Shown here piece by piece: positions 24,623-37,455 of a DNA stretch of 64,000 nucleotides (positions are counted from its first letter, which is position 1; every line of letters starts with the position of its first letter). Source of the DNA: Sipunculus nudus. Taxonomy: Eukaryota; Annelida; Sipuncula; Golfingiida; Sipunculidae. The notes beneath the pieces were generated by a model. It did no database searches. It worked only from the letters and a program-made list of their open reading frames with translations, and was not told where the DNA came from. The translations under genes and the position numbers were made by a program. The stretch is from the NCBI GenBank assembly GCA_026874595.1, contig CM049315.1, positions 6,942,664-7,006,663 on the forward strand, given 5' to 3'.

Positions 24623-26184
24623 AAGTGAGTAAGATGTATATACTGTCTTTCATTAACTGGACTGTAAAAGCGTGAGTTCTGGATGTCTGAGCACCCAATC
24701 ACATGCACAAATTCCTGTCTGTTGGACCAAGAGGACTAAAACAGGCCCTGGTAGCAGCCATTGACCACTGCTAGGCAAGCTACCTCAAACCAGTAAAACA
24801 CTGAGTTGACAACTGACACCTGACCCTTACATTTTACTGCAATTACATAGTCATATAATGACATGATATGTAATTTATATAAACTCTCATCATCTTGACT
24901 AAGAATGGTAACCTCAGAAGGAAAAGGACAAGGGTCACTTCTACCTGGTGAACCTGTGGTAATCAAGGGTTGTTTTACCTGCATACATCCAGACCAGAGA
25001 ATTCAGTCTAATTAAGCTCTCTAAACTACTTATTTAATATTCGGCATGTGGACTAGAATGAGAGAAGACAACAAAATGTACTTAATTGTCTAGATTTAAA
25101 GCACACTTCTACCAAAAAAATTCTCTGAATAAATTAAATAGGTGTTGAAGATATTTTACGATAAGTAAGATGTGTGTGAACAAATTAAATGACCCTGTCC
25201 CTGAACCTAATTTGATTAAATCAAATTTCCAAAGTAGATGTCTGCAACTTTTGAAAAGCAACCACAATGGAGATTTAGTGCAAACAAAGGCAGAAGAAAG
25301 AAAAAAAATTATCAATGGCTTTGCCCTCAGGGGAAGTAAAGTGGACCAACACAAACTTTTGTCCCACATACTGATATAGAAATAAACTCATCAACCCTAT
25401 AAGCCTCCCCTTATGATGGGGATGAGGACACTTACTACTAAACATCCAAGCTATTTTTATTTTTTGTGTATACTGTAGACAAAAAAATATGGTGAGTACA
25501 TGACCCCAATCTAATTTTATTAGCAGAATTAACTAGGACAATGTGAAGCAACAAATGTTGATCAATAAACAAACAAATCTATAATACGGAAATGAAAATT
25601 AAGACACTGCCATTTTATCACTAAACAATCAACTCTGGTGATGTTGTTTATTTATGAATGAATCAGATTGCTGCTTGGGTGTTGTCTCTTGCAATCAAAT
25701 CAATATGTTATCAAATCTCACCTAATTTCCTGTCCACACAGAGCATTTCTCCTTCTTCAAGACTGTCAATAAACATCTAACAGCAATACTCAGACCAGCA
25801 CTGCTAGTTTTATGGCACAGTGATATTTTTCTGAAGGTGAGCCCAAGGTGCAGGTATCAAATGTACAACTCATCTATCTGATGGGTTGCTGTTCATTTAA
25901 GATCAAAAGATGCAATGCAACTTTGTAAAATAATTATTTTTGGTAGAGGTAACTCAGTATATATGTATACTGTTTGGTTTCAGACTGTACTGTACATGCG
26001 GGTCCTGGGTGTGTAATCATTTCCATTGTTGGGTCATTCAACTATAGAACCCCTGAAATGTGCACTTGTTGCTTTATGTAGTGAATCATGGCTGCAGAGT
26101 ACAGCCTTCCAATTCAGCCTGCAGAGCTAGCTGAGATTCAAACTAAGATCTCATGGCTATGAGTCCTGTGCTCTACCCACATTT
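24623..26184. other. No supported feature
   Basis: AT-rich sequence. Overlapping frames at 25109-25379 on both strands are mirror images of one AT-rich stretch and have no support. Confidence 0.5.
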
Positions 26185-28340
26185 AACAAGTGACCCATGG
26201 GTCATGACGCTCAGCGACTGACATGTTGACAATTATTATATGTCCTTACACAGACAACTAATTAAGGTAATGTAGGTGGCATCATTGTTCATGCATATTA
26301 GCTTAAGTTCATCAAGACCCATAAGCACAACAAATGTGATGACAAACCAACCAGCCTTTCATGAGGAGTCTGGCAATTAGTGTGTATTTTGCATTATTTC
26401 TAGGGTGCTCAAACATACCCCAAATCTCTGAGAATATAGTTCACTGTCAGCCAATTTCAGGTTTCTGGGGAGAACTTTTGAGGAACTCTCAGGATGTCAA
26501 GTGAGAAGATTCTGGGCCAAAAGATTATGATTTGTGCCCTACTTTGGTATCAAATTTTCAATTATTCTGAGGGGTGCTTATATTTATAAGCCCGATAGCT
26601 CAGAAAATATGGGTAACAGAGACCTGAATACACATTTCAAAGGAGATTTTCATAGACCTCCCTGGATTTTAGGTTGGAAGATTCCAGGTCCAATGTTTAT
26701 GATTTGTTCCCTGCTTTGGTACCAAATTTTTAATTATGATGGGGGGTGCTTATAAGCCTAATAGCTCAGTGAACATGGGTAACAGAGACCTAATTTAAGG
26801 TTTCCATGGAGACTTTTCATGTACCTCTCTAGATGTAAAGTGAGAAGATTCTATGTCAAGTTGTTACAATTTGAGCCCTGTTAACAGATGACCACATCTT
26901 GTAAGGTCTCAAAAATAGATAAAAAATAGTAAAAAAGGGAAAAAAATACAGGTAGCACCACCAGTCTGCAGAATCTGATGAAAACTCCATGATCAATATC
27001 CATGCAAAGAATCATGGTGATCAATGCATTAGTTGTTCAGATACTTGAGCTTTCGTATAAAATTTTTCATTATTCTGAAGGGTACTTCGGAGCCCCATAG
27101 CTTGAAGAATATGGGTACCAGAGACCTAATTCAAAGTTTCCAAGGAGACTTTTCATGGACCTATCTGGATGTAAAGTGAGAAGATTCCAGGTCCAGTGTT
27201 TACGATTTGAGCCCTGTTAACAGATGACAGCATCTTTTAAGGTCTCTAAATAGAGAAAAAAAATCGTTAAAAAATCGAAAAAAATACAGGTGGTGCCACC
27301 AGTCTGCAGAAACTGATAAAACACTCAATGATTAATATCCATGCAAGGAATCAGGGTGAATAATGCATTAGTTGTTCAGATACTTGAACTTTTGTATCAA
27401 ATTTTTTATTATTCCGGGGGGGGGGGGGGGGGGGGGTACTTCGGAGCCCCATAGCTTGAAGAATTTGAGTAACAGAGATCTAATTCTAGGTTTTTCAAGG
27501 AGACTTTTCATGGACCTATCTGGATGTAAATTTAGAAGATTCTAGGTCCAGGGTTTACGATTTGTGCCCTGTTTACAGATGACGAAATCTTGTAAGGTCT
27601 CAAAATAGAGAAAAAAAATAGTTAAAAAATCGAAAAAAATACAGGTGGTGCCACTAGTCTGCGGAAACTGATAAAACACTCCATGATCAATATCCATGCA
27701 AAGAATCAAAGTGATCAATGCATTAGTTGTTCAGATACTTGAGCTTTTGTATAAAATTTTTCATTATTCTGGGGGGTACTTCGGAGTCCCATAGCTTTAA
27801 GAAAATGGGTAACAGAGACCTAATTCCAGGTTTCCAAGAAGACTTTTCATGTACCTCTCTGGATGTAAAGTGAGAAGATTCCAGGTCCAGGGGTTACAAT
27901 TTGTTCCCTGTTAACAGATGATGGCATCTTTTGAGGTCTCAAAAATAAGGGAAAAAAATTGTTAAAAATCGAAAAAATACAGGTGGCGCCACCAGTCTGC
28001 AGAAACTGATGAAACACTCCATGATCAATATCCATGCTAAGAATCATGGTGATCAATGCATTAGTTGTTCAGATACTTGAGCTTTTGTATCAAATTTTTC
28101 ATTATTCTGGGGGGTTTTTCAGAGCCCCATAGCTTGAAGAATATGGGTAACAGAGACCTAATTCCAGGTTTCAAAGCAGACGTTTGATTTAACTTTTTGG
28201 ATGTAAAGTGAGAAGATTCCAGGTCCAGTGGTTACGATTTGTGCCTTGTTAACAAACAGACGGCCAGATGGCTGGACGGACGACGGACATAGAGTAATCG
28301 CTATAGCTCAGATGACTTACAGTCAGCTGAGCTGAAAAAA
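26185..28340 (+). mobile_element. HINE/pearl-like element, family A, copy 3 (longest core array)
   Basis: Opens with the perfect palindrome TGACCCATGGGTCA (26191-26204) and GCTCAGC at 26209-26215. About five tandem core units of about 340 bp begin near 26741, 27075, 27417, 27772 and 28109 (GGGTAACAGAGACCTAATT in each), after one shorter unit. GGTGGCGCCACC or a near match occurs at 26951, 27289, 27643 and 27982. A G-run at one unit junction has grown to 21 G (27416-27436). A short GGAC tract and the hairpin at 28304-28334 close the element. Confidence 0.78.
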
Positions 28341-30019
28341 GACCCTAACTGGGAGTTGCTTTTCAATGCAATTTTACTTCTCCTCAGAACACAATAAATC
28401 TGCCTCGAGCACCTGAAATATACAAATGTCTTTCCAATTAGTTGTTATTTTTCATAGTATCCAACCATGCACTGCAGCTTTTTTTCTGCTCACATTATTA
28501 CACCTATAGCTCTACCTATAGCAATGCAAAATGAAGTCACTGATTCTGTTTAGGGGCTGTATTTTTTGGTATATTTAATCACACAATTCTACATCATATT
28601 TCTGTTTGTCTGTGACAATCCACTGACACAAGCAGTGCATTATTTCCTGAGTTATATGTGCATTCACAGTTTAGTTCAGGGAATTCACTACATGTCTCTG
28701 TTATACAGTACTAAAATTAAAAAGTAAAAGAAAGCAAGTATTCCATCCAGAAGCCAAGTAGAAATATAAATCTGGCCGTTGTGATTTATCCATGTTTTGT
28801 GACAATTAATGCACACAAAAAACCCTGATTACAGATCTTGTGGACTGTACAAATGCAGTTTAAATTATGAATTAGAGCATTCTGATATAGTGCCATAAGA
28901 GATATGTGTTTAGATAAAAAGAAATACAAGCACTTGAAAAGAGCTGTCTCAGAGTTTTCAAGCTTATATTCCTATTAATTATACACAAAGTTTTAGACTA
29001 AAAGAAAAGAAAATAGACCTTAATTAATGGTGAGAAAGTAGTTCATGATTTTCAACTACATTTTTTATATATATATATATACTCTTACAATCTTATATCT
29101 AATTCTAGATTTATATTCTTGAATTAGCTATCTAGAAGATGTAACATCTGAGAAAATAGTTCTGAGGAAGAAAAATATAAAAATAAAACAAGCTGGGTAT
29201 ACTAATAATGGGAGGATACTTGGAGTCTTAAAATACAAAATCTATTCATACTTTGATATTTTGATGAACACAGAAATAATACCATCAAATAAGCATTATG
29301 ATGTAGAAATAAAAGGCAATATTCCTTGCTTGGTAGCTTTGAGTCCCTCATTCATCTTACTGCATTATCCCTTTGTGAAAACCTGCAAGATTTAGTGGTT
29401 TACCCTGCTTAGTATAAGAGCTCTCCATTGGTGACCCTTCTTTAAAGCAAGGTAGTTATTTTGAGAAGAAACTATATAGAACAAAGGATGTTTTCTAAAG
29501 ATGCTTCTTACATTAATTATCACTGTTGGAGTTGGGGAAATACAATGGTGTATTCAGCCTTATTCCTTAATTATTTCTGCGTGGTCTAATTTATAATGAC
29601 TGTGTTGTATTGTTCTCCAACAAACTATGTTTCTGAAACAAAATACTTCAAATGACTGAAAATTAATAAAGTATCAGTGCCTGGGATATAATTAACTCTG
29701 GTACTCGAAAAAGTTAATAATGAGTGTATATACATACATTATGTAATAATAGTCCTTGTCATTCTTGACATTTAATGTACAGTTGATATATCAAGTTGAC
29801 ACAAATGACATAGTTTATATGTTATATTAGTACATTTGTTATGGGCATGTTGTTGTCAGGGAGCTATAATTATTTGGGCTTTGTACAATTCATATATAAT
29901 TGGATTGTTTATGTGAAAGTTATGATTTGGCATATTAGTATTGTTAATAGGTACATTGTCAGATTGTTTATCCAATAGTGAAAGTGTCCACAGAGAGGGT
30001 GAAAATACTTTGTACTTTC
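28341..30019. other. No supported feature
   Basis: AT-rich, including a short TA run near 29070. No gene signal. Confidence 0.5.
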
Positions 30020-30600
30020 TTCTTGAGGAGGAGTGATGTCACCAGAGAGAGGTGACATGCTGGTTTAACAGGAATGGGTTTGATTCAGGTTCTTTTGTTG
30101 ATGTTGGGTGCGTATGTGAGCCTGGTCTAGGAAGCTGGGCGTTGATTGCCTAGGTAAGGGGCACCACTATATAAGACCCCATAAGCGACAGGATAGGTAG
30201 GATATTGGCTAAAAACTGGCGAACAAGAGAGGTATCGGCTGTATGTGTCATGATGAGAACGATAGCGGAACAAAGTCGCTTCCGTGTTGTGGGCTGGGAA
30301 AGCATGGCTGTTGAAAAGTGTCAGCCAACAGAAAACTTGGGTAAAGACTATCGTTGTGGGTATAAGTTGCCCCATAACTGCTATTAATTCGTCGGGAAAA
30401 TATGAGACTATTTTCCACGTGTTCAGATATCTCAGATATCAGACCAGTACCGGACCGGTAACAGGTCATTGAGATTTGACGTTAAAAAAACTGACGCTGT
30501 CAGGACCTTAAACCAAGGACTGTGTTGGACTGCATGTTAGCATCAGGACCTCGAAGTCCTGAAAGTGAGAGAACTGATTTACAGGACCCACCCATGCCTT
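30020..30600 (+). mobile_element. Truncated LTR remnant related to the Gmr1-like LTR
   Basis: A purine-rich GAGGAGGAGTGA (about 30025-30036) sits directly before TGTCACC-N7-GGTGACA at 30037. This is the same polypurine/LTR junction layout as at 42790-42825 of the full element. A TATATAAG box follows at about 30170. Beyond the first 25 bases similarity is low, so this is a related but different family or an old copy. The right end is lost; a HINE-like sequence takes over by about 30660. Confidence 0.45.
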
Positions 30601-30659
30601 ACTACTGAACATTTGGTAGATTGGAGCCTTATGCCTGTGCATGTGCATGGATTGCATAT

Positions 30660-30910
30660 TTAATAAGGTCAAGAGTCACTAGGCTACTTTGTGGTGTCGC
30701 CATGATAATTTACAAAGAATATATGAAGGATTTTGATAAAACTCATCAATCCAATTTGGGCACGATGATCTGTTGTTAAGTAGTTATAGTAAGCTTCATG
30801 AAATTCCATCAAAGCCCCGATAAGTTATTGCGGTGACACTAAAAGTTAACGAATGAACAGACAAACGGTGGGTTTACCATAATACTCTAGTCATATGACG
30901 GGCATATAAG
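30660..30910 (+). mobile_element. Partial HINE-like element, fifth hairpin type
   Basis: A diverged core (AAGCTTCATGAAATTCCATC) is followed by AAAGTTAACGAATGAACAGACAAACGG and a degenerate inverted repeat at 30882-30907 (ATACTCTAGTCAT against ATGACGGGCATAT, 9 of 13 paired), then AAG. The 5' end is unclear. Confidence 0.4.
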
Positions 30911-33477
30911 AATAGTGCAAAATGTTTGTTAACTCTTTTCAAATTTTTACAACAATATCTCTCTGCAGGTACATCTTCCTCTGGCTAACTTTTGACTCTG
31001 CTGGCATTAAACATTCTCACTCAATGCTTGTCATTGAAGTTGTTATCTCAGTCCTTAAGTTGTCAGTGAATTGCCTTTCGAACAAGTCCTTGCTTCAGAA
31101 CTAGAGAAATTCTGATTCTGGCATGTGCTTACCACAAAATGTCTAGACATATTTGATCACTCTGGCAGGAACTAATTTGTTTGGCCACTAAGTAAATAGC
31201 ACTGACCAGAGTCTATGACAAACGATCAGTTTTCCAAGGTTTGAACAGTACTTGTCCGGAAACAAGACAGCTTAGAAAGTGACCGACCTGGGCTTTCCAC
31301 TACAGTTTACTAATTACCTCTCCAGTTGCCTTCAAGACCCTTGACTGGAACCAAGGCCATTAACTAGCTGCACTTCTGACTGGTCATGTATTATTAGTCA
31401 AAGCTAGTTAATTCCTGAACCTGCTTTGCATACTGATCACAAGAATTTACACAATACTGATCTAATATAAAGATATTTTATTTTATCACTTTAAATGAAA
31501 TGACCATGCATGGTCTACAGTTGGAATTTTCAAATGGAATGGAACTTTTTAATTTATTCCCTTGACATTTTCACTGTTGCATTTTGACAAAAGCAAATGT
31601 TTTCCTTGATAATATTGTACACAAGTCACTTTTAAACCACTGTTCAAATAATCATTTAACTCATCACTAACATAATAAACAGGAAACAGCTTTTTGCAGT
31701 AGTGACACTGAAAGTGAAAATTGATGATTAATATTATATGGAGGAGCCAACAAGGAAATACATTAATTAGTAACAAATATGACTTTACTAAGATGGTACA
31801 ATAGACAGAACAGATATTTAGATTATATTTTTCTGTTTCACGTATAAAGTAACCAAGATATAAAAACATATATTAATTAGGCCTAACATTTTTGCATGTT
31901 CACCATGTTGACATATATTTTATATGAGTGAAAAATTACCTAAAATAAAAATACAGGTATGAAAGAATTTGAGTGTTTTTTTTAGATTTGTTATTACAAA
32001 GCAAGAACATTTTTTATAAAGTGGATATGTTATATGTTAATAAAAAAATAACTGAATTACAAGGTTTTTAGAATTGTAATAACAAAGAGAGTAATAATGT
32101 ATCTTTTATACTTTAATATAATTTTCAAGATCAAGGGCTGTAAAAGTTACCCAGGACAAACAGTCCTGATTCACTACATTACCACAATATTATACAGTAT
32201 CATGCAGCTTTCATGCAATGAATATTTAAGGATTCTGTAAAACACATCAATGTGAATAAAGTGCACCAAAAGCAAATAACCCTGGAGGGTATACATGAAG
32301 GATACTCAGAGCCTCAGTATACTGCTACATTTAGACTTTCAGCAGGTGCTTCAATGTTAGTCATCTTAGGATACTCCAGATCTGAAAAAATACATAAATT
32401 CATTCTTTTTGCCTGGAACTGAAGGAAAAACTTGATAACATTACTGGCGTTGTCTTGGTTTTCTTCATTTCTGAGACTTAGACTGCTCTGAATGCATAAA
32501 ATTGGCCTCAATAACAGAGAGTCTGTCACTAGCAGTCCTACTTAGATGGACAAACATATCAAGAAGCTGGCACAGAAAGAATGGCTTGGCTTACAAAATT
32601 CCTGTCAAAGTATACCATCACCAAGACTACAGACATAAATTTACAGCCTTCAGACTTACATAGAATTTCAATGCGCGGTGTTTCATTTGGGAAGTAATCC
32701 CAGAATAATCTACAACTGCAGGAAAAAAATCTTTGTACTTTTTGACTAAGTTATGGAGACCTTGTAGCATCACAGGAGAATTCTATAGTTGTCCCCAGTC
32801 CCTGATACTATACATGTATCCTGTCAAATAAGGTAAAAAAAGGAAACTGAGATGGTATTTGGATCAGAATTGCATGCCAATGAAATGTATATATGTTGCA
32901 TCTGTTGTACCTCTGATATGGAAATACCAGAAATACAACACAGAAATAAAATGACAGGAATAAGTAATCTGGGACCAGCTCTTGGGAATCTTTAAAGAAT
33001 ATTTATTGCCTGTGCATCACATTCTGAGTTTCTCTATTGTTGAAACTTGAGACAGCCATATTAAAAGAATGATACATTAGTATTCAGCCCTCTAGAAGTT
33101 ATGAGGAATAAGGAAAGATTATTAAGACTGTGCATTGATCTAAGTAGAGTCATCTTAATTCCATGTTTGATTTTTTTTATAATTTTGCCTATGAGGCCCA
33201 GTATGGTGCACATTATGACACCAGAGATGTAATATAATTGTAATTGTTTTTCCCTTTGTTACTATGTTGTAAATAGAAGGCTTGGTGTGACTGATCAATA
33301 CATATGGATGGCCCATAATCAATGGTGTAAACAAACTTAATTATCAGTGGATTTGACATATGAATTTCTATCATACATGAACATGAGAAAAAACTCAGTT
33401 TATATTCTATATTGCAGGTAAAACCCAACACACTAAGAAACAGTAACAATGTTCTTGAAGTCTCACTCTAACAGGCC
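30911..33477. other. No supported feature
   Basis: AT-rich, unique-looking. The 106-codon minus-strand frame at 31549-31869 is low-complexity, hydrophobic and AT-driven; no domain recognised. Confidence 0.5.
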
Positions 33478-34706
33478 TTGGTCTTTTTTTATCACTCTCA
33501 CAGATCTCAGTTTTGGTCTCAATGTCATAGGTCCTGGTCTCACGCTCTCAGATCTTCCTTGGTCACACTTCAGATCCTGATCTTTGTCTCACTCTCTCAG
33601 TTCTCAATCCTGGTCCCACTTCAGGTCTTGGTCTCAGTCTCAACTACACAGGTCTCAGTCTTGGTCTCACTTCAGGTCTTGGTCTTAGTTTTACTCATAC
33701 AGGTTTCAGTCTTGATCTCACTTCAGGTCTTGGTCTTAGTTTAACTCATACAGGTTTCAGTCTTGATCTCACTTCAGGTCCTGGTCTTTGTCTCACTCTC
33801 TCAGTTCTAAATCCTGGTCTCACTTCAGGTCTTGGTCTTAGTCTAACTCATATAGGTCTCAGTCTTGGTCTCACTTCAGGTTTTGGTCTTAGTCTAACTC
33901 ATACAGGTCTCAGTCTTGGTCTCACTTCAGGTCCTGGTCTTTATCTCACTTTCTCAGTTCTCAATCCTGGTCTCACTTCAGGTCCTGGTCTTAGTCTCAA
34001 CAACACGGGTCTCAGTCTTGGTCTCACTTCAGGTCTTGGTCTTAGTCTCAACTACACAGGTCTCGGTCTTGGTCTCACTTCAGGTCTTGGTCTTAGTTTA
34101 ACTCATACAGGTTTCAGTCTTGGTCTCACTTCAGGTTCTGGTCTTTGTCTCACTCTCTCAGTTTTCAATCCTGGTCTCATTTCAGGTCTTGGTCTTAGTC
34201 TAACTCATATAGGTCTCAGTCTTGGTCTCACTTCAGGTCCTGGTCTTAGTCTGACACAGGTCTGTCTTGGTCTTACATTAGGTCCTGGTATTAGTCTAAC
34301 TCATATAGGTCTTAGTCTTGGTCTCACTTCAGGTCTTGGTCTTAGTCTAACTCATACAGGTCTCAGTCTTGGTCTCACTTCAGGTCCTGGTCTTAGTCTG
34401 ACACAGGTCTGTCTTGCTTTTACATTAGGTCCTGGTATTAGTCTAACTCATATAGGTCTTAGTCTTGGTCTCACTTCAGGTCTTGGTCTTAGTCTAACTC
34501 GTACAGGTCTCAGTCTTGGTCTCACTTCAGGTCCTGGGCTTAGTCTAACACACACAGGTCTTAGTCTTGGTCTCACTCTTACAGGTCCTGGTCTTGCTCT
34601 TCCTCTATAAGGTCTCAGTCTTGGTCTCACTTCAGGTCTTGGTCTTAGTCTAACTCACACAGGTCTCAGTCTTGGTCTCACTTCAGGTCCTGGTCTTGGT
34701 CTACAT
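33478..34706. repeat. 51-bp minisatellite
   Basis: Unit about 51 bp: GGTCTCAGTCTTGGTCTCAC, TTCAGGTCTTGGTCTTAGTC, TAACTCATACA, with TCTCAGTTCTCAATCC variants. About 24 units. Because 51 is a multiple of three and the unit lacks stops, short frames appear on both strands; these are not genes. Confidence 0.9.
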
Positions 34707-36326
34707 CACTTTCAGTCAGAAAGCAAAATGGGCTCAGTCTCTGTTATGGTCTGTGCTAGATAAAGCAGAACCTCAGGTTTTTTTAAGTACATCCCATAAT
34801 TCACCTGTATGTGGGATTTAACTGCTTTAGTTTCTTAAAGTTTCCTCATGCAACTATATACTGTATGACCACAAAGCTTGTAGCAAAATAAACCAACTGG
34901 TTACGGAGGGTTACCTGATATTTTTTTAAAGAATTATTTTGTAATTATACAGGAGTGAATGAGAGTTGGATAAACACACAGTCACCAGGTCTTGGTTCCC
35001 TTGGTTACAGTCTTCAAAGTGGTCTCCACTAGGCTGATCTTGACTTATAAATCACTGCATCCTACATCCCCTCCCTGTGTAACGGCTGCTCTTAACCATG
35101 TGACTATAAAAATAATCAGAGCACAGTGAAACACTCCTTATGTCAATCAAATAATGTGCAAAACCTCCAGCACCATCAATATCAGTAACTGGCTATGTAA
35201 GAAAACTGTACAAGAATTCATAGTATAAATAAAAGAAAAGACACCAGAACAGCTATAGTGATCATACTTAAAGAAGAAATTCAATTAGCAAAGTTCCTAA
35301 AATTTGTAATGGACATTAATTTCTTTTGTCAGTGGGAGCTAGAATGTGTCAAATGCATCATCTTTTGGTAAAAATGCCAGGATATTTTTGATGGATTTTC
35401 AAAGAATAATGAGTCATCTTGAAATGAAAACTGTCTTCCAGGACTGATTTATCACTGCTAGGTTCCTACATTTCCTGGCCCAGCAGAAATCATCAATTGT
35501 CCTAAATCTACTACAGTTCTGTGGATCTAATCTTGCTGGCAAATAAAGAAAACCGATTTTCTTAAGAATCTGAAAGTATTTTGAATGGATACACTCAAAA
35601 TCAATAGTTACTTGTATGTGGTGCTCTAACCAACTGTCCACAGTAAACTGCACAAATGTAGCCCCACCCCTGCAGTCTTCTATGCTGGGTAGTATAGCTT
35701 TCATATATACAATTCTACAGTGCAGTTAAACACATTTACATGTGCACATGCTACATGGAAAGATACAAATACCTACAAACATTTCCACAGCTTCAATCAA
35801 ATCAGACATATGTTTGTAACAGCTGAAATTTCAAAATATGCTGTGTTTCATTATTTCTGTCCATCAATGCTTCTTAAGTTATCAATTATATTTTAATTAG
35901 TTTTAATTTTCATTAAGATGATTGGGTATCTAGGAAAATAATTATGTATAGTATAACTGGTTTTGATTCTCAGACCCATCTAGAATTCAAACTTTGAATG
36001 CTTACATTGTTTTACATACTCTTTATGATGAGATATGGAGCTTAAGCTTCAATGCATTTCATATGGTACTTTGACAATATTAAAAGTGTTTTCATCAGCT
36101 GACTGTTGGGTGTGCAAAGACCATGAAAGAAAACTAGTTTTAATGATATGTATGACAGAATTGATCAAATAAAATAACAGTAAGAAAAAACTGCAGTTTT
36201 GATATGAAATTAAGCAGTACTTCATTAGAAGCCAATGGAGCTCTTTAAGTTATGTTAATTGTTAAAGTAAAGTGATCTATTACTGGTAGGTTTTTTATTC
36301 ATTAGTTCCAGAGGTATGAACTAAAA
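34707..36326. other. No supported feature
   Basis: AT-rich sequence between the minisatellite and the LTR element. The 96-codon minus-strand frame at 35414-35704 has no domain I recognise. Confidence 0.5.
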
Positions 36327-36331
36327 CGTAC
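36327..36331. repeat. Target-site duplication CGTAC (left)
   Basis: Identical to 43929-43933, directly outside the two LTRs. Confidence 0.92.
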
Positions 36332-37455
36332 TGTCACCAGAAATCGGTGACAATAAGTACGGTGTTTTGTATCATAGTTTAACGAAGTCAGTTCTCTATT
36401 GGTATTGACGTGAAGCGTCTTCCTAAGGCGTTGACAGGTCTTGATTGTATATATATGAAATCCCATCGGCTATCAGCTGATTTTATCTGTGTCACGCATT
36501 GAGTGGATTACTTCTGGTATGTAGGTCGCCAAGGTGACGCTAGCAGTCAAACCAGGTCACATATAACCTTATATGGGACACTTGAGCCATAAGCCAATCA
36601 GAGAACCGGATCGCCGTATTGTGACGACGATTGTGACGTCAGAGTTCAGGGAGAGACGCTGGAAGCTGCCTTCAGTTGGGTCTTGAAGCTTGAGGTGGCA
36701 GCACGCACGAACGGGAGTAGGAACATTGAAACGCCAGGAACGGCATAGAAGCAAGCTTCTACATGAGGCAAGGACCCAGCTCATGAGAACTCAGCCGTGC
36801 TGCCGACGGAGCTTCGTATTGGTGATAAAGTGAGAGAGCGCGCTCGTCACCTGCCGGCCTAGTTCAGCTTGACCTAGATACATAACCGCCGTAAGCCGTG
36901 AAACCTTTGCTACACGAGCAAGGTCAAGGACTCTAAGCTCTACATAAACAAAGAGCGTTATTGCATGCATGTGAACGTAAACCTACCCGGGTCGCAGACA
37001 AGCAAGATCAGTTGAAGATCGCTAAACTCAGAAAGACTAGATCTATATGGTACTAACCATACGCTAGATTCTACACAAAACAGTAACCAGAGATCTCTGA
37101 AGGAACTAGACTTTATGGTTTTTTTATACAAACCATGGACTCAGTAAAATATCCTGTAATTTTAATGTGAAGAACTGTCGTATTGACACATCAACGCACA
37201 CACACATCTACATCTTTGTAAGTATTGTCTTGAATTATATTGTGAATTTAACCTGATGTCTCATAGTTTCTATTGATCTGGGTGTATGATTGTCTGGTAT
37301 TTTTATACACGTCCTTAAAAGAACCTGGAAATGTCACCTGTAATGACCGGGATCTAATTTCTTGATTAATGAAATCAAGTGGCGAGCGTTAACCCATCCT
37401 ATTGTTTTATAGGATATATCCGTTGTAAAGTTTTCACGTTAAGTTAGGGGTGACA
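36332..37455 (+). repeat. 5' LTR, 1124 bp
   Basis: Starts TGTCACC and ends GGTGACA. The start itself forms TGTCACC-N7-GGTGACA. A TATATATATGAA box lies at about 36448. By eye it differs from the 3' LTR at six sites, three of them CG here and TG in the 3' copy. A 71-codon antisense frame is present in both LTRs but has no recognised domain. Confidence 0.95.

Noticed and set aside
30037-30838. Complete 802-bp solo LTR ending in GGTGACA at 30832-30838
   Set aside because: The right part is HINE-like core sequence, so the end motif is probably chance; only the left part is kept as an LTR remnant.
31549-31869. 106-codon minus-strand membrane protein
   Set aside because: AT-driven hydrophobic frame without splice signals, domain or composition contrast.
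33478-34706. Val/Leu-rich (+) or Arg/Pro-rich (-) proteins
   Set aside because: By-products of a 51-bp minisatellite.
36569-36784. 71-codon antisense gene in the LTR, repeated at 43042-43257
   Set aside because: Present twice only because the LTR is duplicated; no domain or start context.
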